Shown here: positions 51,117 to 61,004 of the stretch, piece by piece | Layout: each line of letters opens with the position of its first letter | How positions within the stretch are numbered: position 1 is the stretch's first letter | Origin: Coriolopsis trogii | Taxonomy: Eukaryota; Basidiomycota; Agaricomycetes; Polyporales; Polyporaceae | Direction of reading: 5' to 3' | Assembly (NCBI GenBank): GCA_020543525.1 | Contig: JAHYIO010000036.1 | Coordinates: forward strand, 1,550,001 to 1,614,000 | DNA: 64,000 bases | The notes under the pieces: generated by a model | What the model saw: the letters and a program-made list of their open reading frames with translations, nothing else | Databases searched by the model: none | What the model was told of the DNA's origin: nothing | Made by a program: the position numbers and the translations under genes

Positions 51117-51879
51117 TTCAACTCATTCTTACTACCTTCAGTAATGCTCGTCACGGTGGACTATTTCGCGTCTCTTGGTATCTTCGTAGCAGCTCCCGAA
51201 TTACTTGTATATCTGTATAACTCGCATCACATTTCACGTCTCTCACGCTCATGTACTGCATCACGATTATAGATTTCTTTCGTCTCTGTCAGGAGCTTAC
51301 TTGTGTCGTCCTTCTCGGTCTCGAACATGCGAAGGAGACGATCAGGCAGGTCGTTTAGCGCTTGTTATTCTTGCGGTGCTTTTGAGCCGCGCGTTCTGAC
51401 TAACAACTAACTCACCAACCAACCAGTGTGGCAACCCGTGGCGAGGGGTTGCGAAGGTGTGCATGCACTCTTGAGAATGTCTCATTTGATCTCGTCATAC
51501 TGATGATCAACCTACAACTCTTACCGATATTCGTGTTCGCGCGCGCATTTTCGACTCGCAAAATTCAAGAGAATAAGAAATTGACTCGGGGCTCGATGAC
51601 TTTGGAAGAAGTTGATGTCGGGAAGCTCAACCCAACCGAGAACGTGGTCGACAATGGGTTCGAAGCGAGCGGCACGTTGAACGGTGAGGCTTGATTATTC
51701 CTCGAGGTGAGCGAGAGCCTCTGCCCGCGTGAACGTCAGTAGGGCGAGGAGAGGAGAGACTCTGGGTGACTGGCTCATGCGGGTCGCGCAAGGGTATGGC
51801 ATCCCAACGGCGGCTGGCGTGGTTGCACACAGAAGCTGAGTCTGTGTCTGTTGAGCAACATCGATGACAGACGGTGTCA
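51117..51879. other. FAS 3' UTR and gene-poor stretch
   Basis: About 760 bp. The first 280 bp look like a 3' UTR. An 88-codon frame at 51428-51694 contains EEVDVGKLNP and NVVDNGF, which resemble segments of the SDR paralogs (DLDVEKLAAIP, PLVDAGV). It may therefore be an outlying part of the SDR relic that follows, but the similarity is too weak to be sure. Confidence 0.4.
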
Positions 51880-52165
51880 CTGATGGATGAATCTACTTAA
51901 GGTGGAACTACTTGAGGTTAAAGGGTTCGGCATTTGTGACTCCCCCGTGGCTGAGATGCTCAGTGTCCTCGCTGCGACGTGGTCAAGCCATTTGAGTGAC
52001 GGTCCCTTGGAATCGCTGAGGAGGAGCTCGTCAAGTTTTTTGGAAGGGAGAAAATGGGCAGGTTCCTTGGGAATGAATTCGCGCAGTCGCACTGACAGAG
52101 TAAAGTTCATTGGTACAAGTTTAAATGATGATCTGCTGAAGAGCCTAAGGCTAAGATATAGTACT
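51880..52165 (+). pseudogene. Decayed fragment of the SDR/epimerase family
   Basis: The plus strand encodes EEELVKFFGREKMGRFLG (52018-52071) and then, one base out of frame, MNSRSRTDRVKFIG with DDLLKSLRLRY. Together these match the last exon of the two SDR genes of this window (EELPKYFKSERFGNYMG, TNSRCRADRARAIGW, VFKSIRPEV). An upstream piece (AEMLSVLAAT) matches the helix AIGEVLVELG. The frame break falls in the GGGAATGAAT stretch near 52070, and no upstream SDR exons are intact, so this is a truncated pseudogene. Confidence 0.7.
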
Positions 52166-52249
52166 GACTCACGAAGTTGCAGAAGCAGGGGGGCCATCTC
52201 GTTGAAACATCGTCCATGTAAATTCATTCCTTCATGTTCTGTACTACAA

Positions 52250-54439
52250 TCAACTCGATGCTGTCTCATATCCGATGGGCTTGGAGAAATGGGCGTGGGG
52301 TATAGTAGCATGTTCTGATCGCGACCACGGGCCCTCGCTTACCGCAGTCTCTGACCCGGTGGTCTCCCTCGGCATCTTGTATTCAATCACCCTATTGATC
52401 ATCCCGCCTTCATGACCCTGCGAGCCGGAGCGCGCCTCAACATGCTGCAAGGTCGTGAACGCGAAGGTTTCAAAACTGTTTGCTCCAGGCTTCCCTAAAT
52501 CTTTAAGCGCTTTACGCGAATTCAGTCTACCACGATTGCTCCCGTCAGCAGCGGAACATCTCGCTGCAAGAATCTACAACGTACACGGTGAGCACTGAGT
52601 TCACGTATGCTGTAAGTGAGGTCAGTACTACTGGATGAGATGGGGCAGATAATTCAGTACTCACCCTTTGTTGTAGGCATGTCCAGGGCGACGTATATCA
52701 AATTATCAGGGTGAATGAACGCCTAGTTTGCGTGACCATCAGCATAGATTGACAACGTATAGGTCTACGAGAACGGCCTTACGAAAAGGAGGCAAAAGAA
52801 GGAGAGCGTACTGATACAGTACTCTATCAGTTTCGAGTCGTCCAAGCGTATCACCGCGATGCTCACCAAGTCAATAGACCTGTGTTGATTGTGTAGAGCA
52901 CCAAAGCGTTCATCATAGAGTCTGTCCTAGAAGTGAATTAGTTATACACACACTGTTTGGTTGCAGCGGCCATTGCCTCACCTCCGGATGCCGGAGCGAT
53001 GCGTCTTGAGATAGATGACGAGGGTAGTTGTGAGTACGACCTCGGCAGCCATTGTGAACGCAAACGCTGCAGAAGTCTTCCACTGTTGATAGAATTGAAC
53101 CGAGAAGCCATGACATATCCTGATGACTCCAAACTCACCGCAGATTTGACAAAATCATCGAAGAAGTGCGCTTTAAAACTGTGCTGAAAGTGTTGGTCCT
53201 CGTTACAACGAAAGCGTGGAGGAGCACTCACGCTGCCACTGTCGCCACTGTACAACAAGGAGACGAATCAAATCTATTGCAGTCCTCTCCATCTGGTACA
53301 CGAGATAATGACTCACCACAAGAAAAAGCTGGGTAGACAGACGGACGACGTTGTTGTGTCAGAGACTGTACAACAGCCACCCTATGCAAGTAAGCTCACC
53401 AAAAGAGCCGACTATGAATGTTATCTGATACGGTGGTGTCAACAGCAAGTCCGGCAACCACGGTGTTATCACAACACTCACAGCGATAGGGACGACGAAT
53501 ATCCGTACACGCCGAGGACAAACTGCGAGATTTGTATTACTTCACAATCCATAGCGTGTATGCACGGGAAACATACTAAGCCAAATGCGCCTTATGTAGA
53601 ACCTGCTCAGCTCATGTCAGCCTGAGGTCAATCACAATGGCGGGACAACGACCAGCATACAACTGGCATATCACGAATATTGCATTCTAATATGGATTGC
53701 CCTCAGTACTGCGGCTTTAGAAAATTGTGTACCCAAACCGGCGTACTATTGTGGGTGTGAGCACCTGTAGTCTAGGTGAGCCTTGTCCACCAAGAGTCAC
53801 GTGTAGACGTGTAGACACTTACACGTATGGACCTGGAGGTATTTGGTCAGATGGTTGATACTTGCATAGAGCAAGACCCAAGCGCACTTACCAAACACCG
53901 ACTTCCAGCGCAGGAGGGTTGAAGTAGTTGACAACAAGATAGTGATAGCTATGTCGACGTCCTTGATGAGAACATGCTCATAATTGCAATGTAGAGCCAC
54001 ACCTAAGATGGACGCAGCAGACACTGTGGAGTGTGTCGAGAAGACTTTGGGCATATATAATGGACAACATGAGAAGACTGATCAGGGCTTCATGTCATAT
54101 AAGCACTGACTACAGAGCGGCCACCTATGCCGGTGGCAGCAACGCGTGAATGTCAGACGCCTGGGTGCATCCGCAGCATTGCGATACGTACCATGAGTTT
54201 GAGCAGAGTCACGTCCTTTGCGTACGTGCGAAAATACCCATACGTCTGATGGAGTGTCAAGCCATACATCCTAGCCACCATTGTTAGCTATAGTGCCACA
54301 TTGTGAGATGGAAAGAAGAGAGAGCGGGTGTGCACAAGGTACCAACGAAGCCACCGAGAAGGATAGCCCCGAACGTGCTGCTCAATGACGGAGGAAGTCC
54401 GGCGGCAGCAGTCGGCGGCATGGCTACGGTTGCGTTCAT
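52250..54439 (-). CDS. DUF6534-family multi-pass membrane protein
   Basis: Starting at 54439 (MNATVAMPPTAAAGLPPS), exon 1 (to 54336) joins 54270-54192 to read GGFVGTL|MYGLTLHQTYGYFRTY, a close match to the DUF6534 first-helix signature L-Y-G-x-T-x-x-Q. Further pieces keep the family order: LLDTLHSVCCVH (about 54042-54001); SYHYLVVNYFNPPALEVGVW (about 53952-53893); AAEVVLTTTLVIYLKTHRSG (about 53065-52990); TDSMMNALVLYTINTGLLT (about 52930-52868); FIHPDNLIYVALDMPTTK (about 52725); AYVNSVLT (about 52610); and LNSRKALKDLGKPGAN (about 52525), running on to the stop at 52250. The junctions between the second and third pieces, and around 53.1-53.9 kb, could not be resolved. Partial decay is possible. 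The family is a multi-TM group abundant in Agaricomycetes, with no known function. Confidence 0.72.
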
Positions 54440-55423
54440 GGTCGCAAGTCCCTGTATGAAAATGAGGAATAAATGCGTCGTAGGTCTACCAGTCCATATA
54501 GAGCCCGCCCACCCATCCTTATAAAGGTGCACCTTGGCACGAGAAGAATTCTGAAAGGCAGGTACTCACGGGTACATGTGCAAGCTACCTTGGGGGAAGA
54601 ACGGATGACATATCATCTACATCACGATGCACCGGACAATGGCCGTGGGCACGAAATCTCCCGATAGCGGCGTTCATCTGAGGTGTCAGTCGAACCTTAT
54701 AGCTGAAATCTTGTGGGATGTGGCGTAGGCGGACCCTCCGCGTCGGCTACAAAAGGTGGCAGTATATCTCATGATTGTATCATTGCATCTAGGATAGGGC
54801 GCAAATATTGCACTGTGACTTACCTATGCTATAGCAGAACTTACCGGTCACCGACGGCTTACAAAATCAAGAACATTGACCATGCAGTGACGAATGACTT
54901 ACCAAGATCGAGAGTACCGGACGTCCTCTCGTAACGTCATGAAGGAGGAAATGACAACGAGGTTTTGGGACAGCGGTCAGTTTGCTACACACTGTGTGAG
55001 TATGACTCACCTCTTGACAGCAATGCCACCTGTGGTCGACAAAGCTCGAAGACAGTGGATCGAGTTGGAATGCTGCTCGAACAAACCGAATGAGCTGTGC
55101 ACTTATAGTCTGTGAGGAATGGGGCTAGCTGGGTCCTACTTCTAGACCTCTGCTATCATGCGAGTCCAAGGATTGAGTTTGTGTGGAGCCGGATACAAGT
55201 ACATGAGTACTATATTGGATGTCAGTGAGAGGGGTACCAACTTCTGTTTGCCGGCTCAAAATCGCCTTGATATCAAGGACTTCGTCGCTTCAGACGAGAG
55301 ACAACAGAAGGAGTTGACAGATGGGAATGACATTATAGAAAGGGTCGCGTTCGATCACTCGCTGTGAATGATGCATAACGACGATACGAATTCTGGTCAA
55401 TTCAAAGAAAAGGAACTCACCTA
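54440..55423. other. Gap flanking the Tc1/mariner element
   Basis: About 980 bp with short frames only. It is the downstream (minus-strand) side of the decayed DUF6534 copy that the transposon entered, so relics of its 3' exons may lie here, but I cannot align any with confidence. Confidence 0.4.
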
Positions 55424-55447
55424 CAGTGGCGGTCAAAAATAATGCCC
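55424..55447 (+). repeat. Left terminal inverted repeat of the Tc1/mariner element
   Basis: 24 bp starting CAGTGGCGGTC, immediately preceded by TA at 55422-55423. It is identical to the reverse complement of 56973-56996. Confidence 0.93.
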
Positions 55448-56972
55448 AGGGGTCATTGGGCGTCTAAAATATCGTATTGGGGCAGCATTCTTGAGCAATG
55501 TCTGGACATCTGTGTACATATTGATACCCTACTATGTGCTCTATCCATACATACAAGAGAGAGTTTGAATGGCCCAGAATTGGCAGATATATTCAAGTAA
55601 CAATCTTGTGGCCCTATTTTGAGAGGTGTCTTAAGGTAACCCATACAAGCCATCTTTGACCTCTATAAGGAGTTGAGATTACAATCTACTGTTGTTTGTG
55701 TGATAATAGGTATGCATCACTATCAATGTATTTATGGAACCAGAGATAGTAGTACAAACTGCTAAGGGAGCCTCATAGAAGAGACAACAATGCTCCCATA
55801 CCATGTTGCTTCCTAGACTTTGATATATATTGAGAAGTTATAATAATATGATATAGAGTAGTATATCTCCCTGTATGCATTCTGACTACTCACTTTGCCA
55901 GGTTGTTGTCAGACTTGATGATTCAATAATTTGGTTTGAGTATTGAATGCAGCCTTGCTACCTGTACTGTTATTACTCCCTATAAAGACCCAGCTAGTTC
56001 TGACCTATGAAAGCTGGGTGTTATGAAGACTCAAGTACAAAGTATATAACCCACTATGCAGAATGTCAGTCCAGTTTTTGCTTCAAGTAGAGTAATGTGA
56101 TTACTATCATGGTATAGGGTTTCAGAGCATAGCAAAGTTGAGTATATCATTTATCCTTGATGGTAGGTATTCATAAGCTGGAGACCATAGCAACATTTGC
56201 ATGACATAGTGTTCTATTAAGTAGACACTGAATTGAAGCATCAGGTGTTGTAGAAGAGTCAGGCCATAATTACTACTATTGCATCCTTTGGAGCATAGTT
56301 GGTATTCCAACTTTTTGCTGATCTAGCTAAGTACAGTTGAATCTTTCACAAGTCTCCTATATCACAATATAGTATCCATGCCAACATATAATCTGGGTAT
56401 GGCAGAGAATATCTACACTCCATGATTGGAGATACAAAATAGAAATATACTCAATTTTGTCACTCATAATCAGCATTACCCACATTAAGCCTCCCTTAAG
56501 ACCTTGGAACTGCATGGAAGTGGCCTGTATATTATAGTGTTCTATATAATAGGTCCCATAGTATTTGTATATACATTGGAACTTGGCTTTGTGAATCCTG
56601 GGATAAGATACAGGTCTGTGTTTTCAAAGGGTGACTGCCGAAAATGGACACAAATATAACTGCAGTTGCCAGTCAATATGGCCATATTGTACATGATGTT
56701 TGCTACAGATGTATGTATAGTGAGGAGTAGTACATCTTTGTAGAGAATGCATTCATATGTCTCAATCTGGTAGTAGGAAATCAGTCAAATTATTTAGATC
56801 ATGCTCATTTTTACACTCATCCAATGTGCATCCTAGCTGCATTGCCAGGCTCCTAAGATAGGGAATGCCAATAAATACATGCATGAGTAATGTGCAGCAC
56901 TAGTAATATGATACAGCACACAGTCTGGCTATACAGGGTATACTTATGGAGAAAATGCGAAAAAATGGGGGC

Positions 56973-56996
56973 GGGCATTATTTTTGACCGCCACTG
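56973..56996 (-). repeat. Right terminal inverted repeat of the Tc1/mariner element
   Basis: 24 bp ending GACCGCCACTG, immediately followed by TA at 56997-56998. It is a perfect inverted match to 55424-55447. Confidence 0.93.
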
Positions 56997-56999
56997 TAT

Positions 57000-57440
57000 T
57001 ACTCTGAGCGCCGCTATTGATCAGAGCCGTTTGACAGATCCATGACGAAATATCACTGAGATAGTGAGTATGTGCACAAAATGGACGCATCGGCCTGTCA
57101 GTAGTGTCTTCGAGTCTGACCGGTGACTGACCGGTGATGATGCTTGTGGGACCGTGGACGTGAGGTGTCATTGAGCCGCCCGCACGCAGTCGTCGCGCGT
57201 GAAAGCTAGTAAACGAGGGTATAAGCCTGATATATGACAGGGCATGATAGCTAATGATCAGGCCCTGCTAGTCAACGACTTGTTGGAAGAATAGTGAGTA
57301 CTCTTCGCTCAAGTTGCAATCTACAGAATCAATGTACTCACGGTGGCACTGACACCTTGAAGACCTTCATGCGGTCATGTATGTCTCTGCGGATATATCT
57401 CATTTGCTTGTGTGGCCATACAAAGAGCCACTATCCTTGC
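57000..57440 (-). pseudogene. Relic of a second DUF6534 membrane-protein gene
   Basis: Read on the minus strand, 57430-57358 gives SLYGHTSK and, one base out of frame, QMRYIRRDIHDRMKVFK. Together they resemble the DUF6534 first helix and loop (compare LMYGLTLHQTYGYFRTYAKD in the neighbouring copy). Further on, about 57065-57002 reads SDISSWICQTALINSGAQ, which fits the family's T/S-D-x-x-x-x-x-L-x-x-x-x-I-N-S/T-G helix just before a splice donor. The intervening helices are not recognisable. The transposon starts right after this piece. This is a low-confidence reading based on motif order. Confidence 0.35.
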
Positions 57441-57823
57441 TTAGAGATATCAGTCGAGTTCGCGTGGTTTCCCTGAGCTTCATTCGTTATGTAATCGAGA
57501 GAAGATGGGGGAGGGCGCGCACGCAGCTAGGGAATGCTGATACTGTAGATGTATAAAGCTGTATAAATTGCACGCCTGCTTTCTTTGGGAGGCTGTACTG
57601 CATATGTTGAAGACAACTGGCACTTGCGGTGAAGATGGTGGAAGGAGCTCGAGGTCAAGGTCGTCGCGTGGATGAGTACCTCTTCTTAGATGGTGCACGT
57701 GAGACCAGATCTCAGATCTACATTTTGCTTTTCGTCTGGCCAGAGAGGGCCAGAGTTGCTTTAAGCTGCTCCAACCTCAATTGTGCCTCTTGTCAGTTGC
57801 TGTCATATGCTACGAATGCGAAT
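57441..57823. other. Intergenic, PWP1 promoter region
   Basis: About 380 bp upstream of the PWP1 start. A 97-codon frame (57629-57922) overlaps the PWP1 start codon and reads into its first intron; it has no motif and is not called. No clear TATA was seen. Confidence 0.4.
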
Positions 57824-59915
57824 ATGAGTAACCTGATCTCATCAGTAGCATGGTATGTGATATTGCCTCACGTCCCAGTCCGTCCGGATCTGACATTACT
57901 GACAGGGTGCGCCGCGGAGTAGCGAGACAACATCCCACAAAATATGTTCTCGATGATCAAGAGCTCGAACGCGTCAGCGCGCTAGCGAGGATAGAGCTTG
58001 AAGATGCCCGCGAAGAATTGGAGAAAGCGCACAAGGCTGCGCAGGCTATGGGAAAGGGTGCTGAAGGGGACGAGGCCGACGATACAGACGGAGACGACGA
58101 GGGCGCCTGGGTCGAGTGAGTGCTTACTATCCACCTACATGCGACGTACCTGGTTTTGAGTGTATGAGCTTGAAGTGAAGATGACGATGCGATGGATGAG
58201 GACGTGCCTATGGACCAAGACCAGGAGCCGGAATCGAAGGGTTCGAAGGCTAAAGGAGATGGCCTCGACCAGTACAATCTGGACGATTATGATAATGACG
58301 AGGTTATGCCCGGTGCGTACTCTCTCAAGTCTTCCATTAGCCCTTCCCCTAGCGTATCCTGCATACCCGATTGGCAAAGTTGCATTGTAATCCTGCGGCA
58401 TGCTTACGCCGGAATTTGTTGCAGGGATGGGCCCCTTCAGTAATATCAAGGGTCTCACGTATTATCGAAATAACGAGGAAGACCCGTATATCACGCTCAA
58501 GGAAGATGAAGAGGAACAAGAGCGCGAAGAGCTCGAAGTCCTACCTACTGACAATCTACTAGTTGTCGCAAAAACCGAGGACGAGATCTCCCAGCTTGAG
58601 GTGTACGTCTACGAAGAGTCTGAAGAGAATCTCTACGCCCACCACGATCTCATGCTTCCCTCCTTCCCTCTCTGTCTCGAATGGCTCGACTATCCCCCAA
58701 TCTCCTCCCCCCAACGCAAAGCACCCCCACGAAACGGCTCCTCCACGGACCCAACACAATTCGGTAATTTCATCGCTGTCGGCACTCTCGATCCTGAAAT
58801 CGAAATCTGGTCCCTCGATACCGTCGAGGCCATGTATCCCGACATGGTCCTCGGGCGTCCCGACAAGACCGCCGCGCATGTCCCGACCCCTCTGGGGACA
58901 GGCAAGAAGAAGCGGAAGAAGACCAAGGCTCGCCCCGCGAGTACTGCTCACCACGTCGACGCCGTCCTCGGTCTCTCGTGGAACCGCACGCACCGGAACC
59001 TGCTTGCGAGCGCGAGCGCGGACCGCACCGTCAAGCTCTGGGACCTGAACCGTGACCCAACGATTAGCGGCGCGGGAGAGGAGGGACAGGGCGCGTTGAG
59101 GAGCTTCGATGTGCACAAAGACAAGGTGCAGGCGGTGCAGTGGAATCAGGCCGAGCCGACCGTCCTCCTCACGGGCAGCTATGATCGCACTGTGCGGACG
59201 TTCGACTCGCGCGCCCCGGACGCGGGCGTGGGTGCGATCCTCGCGGCAGATGTTGAGGCCCTACGTTGGGACCCTCTCGAACCGCACGGGTTCTACGTTA
59301 GTCACCTGTTTTCACCGTCATGTGTGACCAGATACTGACGATCGACGACGCCGCTCGTACAGGTCTCGCTTGAGAATGGAATAGTGCTTAACTTCGACGC
59401 GCGGACGCTGCCCTCGAATCTGGACACGCCTTCGCCAGCGCGGTTCACACTCGCGGCGCACGACGGCGCAGTGTCCGCGCTCGACGTGAACCCGCACATT
59501 CGCGGATGTCTCGCCACGGGCGGCACGGACAAGGTCGTCAAGGTTTGGAACATCGCGGACGACGCAGATTCCGGTAAGCGGCAAGTGAGCCTCGTTACCT
59601 CCAGAGACCTCGGCGTGGTACGTATCGTTCTTTCCGGTGAGTCGTGTTGCCAATGACTGATGTGATGCATGTCATCAGGGCAAGGTGTTCTCGGTGGCAT
59701 GGTCACCGGATGACCCCCTCACGCTCGCGGCTGCCGGGTCCAAGGCGAAGTTGCAGGTGTGGGACGTCGGAGCCAACGCAGGTGCGAGGAAGGTGCTAGG
59801 TCCCAAGCTTGCGGAGGCGGGCAGGGTGCTCAGGGAGAAGCAGAGCGGGGGAGTCATTGGCGTGGCGAGCGACGAAGAGGATAGTAGTGGAGACGAAGGT
59901 GGCGATGATGAGTGA
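57824..59915 (+). CDS. PWP1: Periodic tryptophan protein 1, WD40 ribosome-biogenesis factor
   Basis: Six exons (57824-57852, 57906-58115, 58176-58312, 58425-59296, 59363-59617, 59679-59915) give 579 residues. The N-terminus MSNLISSVAW|VRRGVARQHPTKY is the PWP1 start signature. It is followed by an acidic region (EGDEADDTDGDDEGAW, DEDDAMDEDVPMDQDQ) and YNLDDYDNDEVMPGMGPFS. WD repeats follow: GNFIAVGTLDPEIEIWSLD, VLGLSWNRTHRNLLASASAD ending VKLWDL, LLTGSYDRTVRTFDSR, GCLATGGTDKVVKVWNI, and LTLAAAGSKAKLQVWDVG. The acidic tail ends SSGDEGGDDE. PWP1 is a nucleolar or nuclear factor needed for 25S/5.8S rRNA maturation and pol I transcription in yeast and animals. Its stop is only about 40 bp before the LRR pseudogene. 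Confidence 0.95.
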
Positions 59916-59954
59916 AGTACCCGTCAGAGTGCGAGGTCTTGTTTTTGCGGCAGC

Positions 59955-60885
59955 TCTATGCAAGTAATGCTACAGGTTTCCTGGCCGCGGATCCGGGAGC
60001 TTAGGCTCAGTGGGCACTACCCGAGCGACATATCCTTCCCCATAGTGACTCTCATCTCTCAAATGCCAGAACTGCGCGTCCTCGCTCTCCTGTCTCTACC
60101 TCCCAACTGCACGGCCGAACCACCACTTCTTTGGCCTTCTACGCATACTACGTGCAGTAGCTGGCCGTATCTGCGCGAACTGACAATATCACACCCACAC
60201 GTCCATGACAAGATATACGAGCATCTTCCGCCTTCCTTGAATCTTCTCATCTTGCGGTGTTATCCATGCTATATATAGTATGCAATGAGAGCACGCGCGA
60301 CCTTCATCTAACCAATGCCGCAGTATCCGCTTCGAATCTGCTGAGCATTCTCTCGAAATCCCGTATGTCAGGTCTGGTGCACCTCGACATCGAGTATCGG
60401 GCCGATGCCGGAGAAGATAACTTGTTGCGACACATCGCCCACGTCTTCCCGTTTCTAACCTTCAGAGGAACTCCATCGGATTCCGACGGGCAATCGTGTA
60501 AACAATCGGGATGCAGATGAGGTTGCGGTGAGTCTCACCCGGTGGTGCTTGCGCTTCATATTCTTATAGGTCGATCAAGCAAAGATAGCGCGTTCATTAT
60601 CGTCTCTCAACGCGTTGGAACTCTTTCGTCTCAACCAGAACCTCTTGTGGCGCAAAGTTCCCGGACTTCCATCGGCCATTGAGGCGGCGCGAGGCGGCAT
60701 GGTGCTGCAAATTCTACAACACGTCAAGGCTGTCTGGATGGTATATCCTAGTCCTGTTACCTGAAAATGGGTACACCCGAACGAAACCGGTCCAATGTGG
60801 AGAGTGCCTTCAAAATTCAAACAGCGAAGATTACGAGGTATAATCACGAGGTACTATGTCCACATACTACACGTTCCTGTTACTC
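59955..60885 (+). pseudogene. Truncated F-box/LRR paralog (LRR part only)
   Basis: The plus strand encodes a run similar to the intact gene that follows on the minus strand. VSWPRIRELRLSGHYP matches LSWPRLREFTLCGELP. DKIYEHLPPSLNLLILRCYP matches DQLYEHLPSSLRHLALCYWP. VHLDIEYRADAGEDNLLRHI matches LMLEYAVDEEEEQMLRRI. After a likely intron, QAKIARSLSSLNALELFRL and RKVPGLPSAIE match QAMIARSLATLTQLESLRI and CRVPGYGMGEIE. The F-box and the first half are missing, the frame is broken near 60280 and 60500, and a stop lies at about 60,760. It is the product of an inverted duplication that has decayed. Confidence 0.75.
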
Positions 60886-61004
60886 GCCCAACCTGACGAG
60901 CGGGTGACCTCACGCTGCCGCAGTCGCTGTTCAAGTCGTTATCGCCATACCGTGATACATTTCATGACTACGTCGTCAATTACATATTTTTGGTTCACAT
61001 GAGT

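Larger units (their letters stand above)
55424..56996. mobile_element. Tc1/mariner-type DNA transposon, non-coding or inactivated, 1,573 bp
   Basis: The two ends are perfect inverted repeats of 24 bp (CAGTGGCGGTCAAAAATAAT plus GCCC). Both sides are flanked by TA, the duplication made by the Tc1/mariner superfamily. CAGTG-type termini with TA duplication are standard for the group. The interior is strikingly AT-rich compared with the surrounding DNA. It carries no frame longer than about 66 codons and no DDE-type transposase that I can read. It is therefore either a non-autonomous derivative or an autonomous copy degraded by mutation. The length (1.57 kb) would have fitted a full Tc1 element, which favours decay over deletion. 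Confidence 0.88.

Noticed and set aside
53308..53625. 105-codon plus-strand frame
   Set aside because: It lies opposite the DUF6534 gene, where the family motifs are on the minus strand in the expected order.
57629..57922. 97-codon plus-strand frame before PWP1
   Set aside because: It overlaps the PWP1 start and runs into its first intron; the conserved PWP1 N-terminus (MSNLISSVAW) is in another frame.
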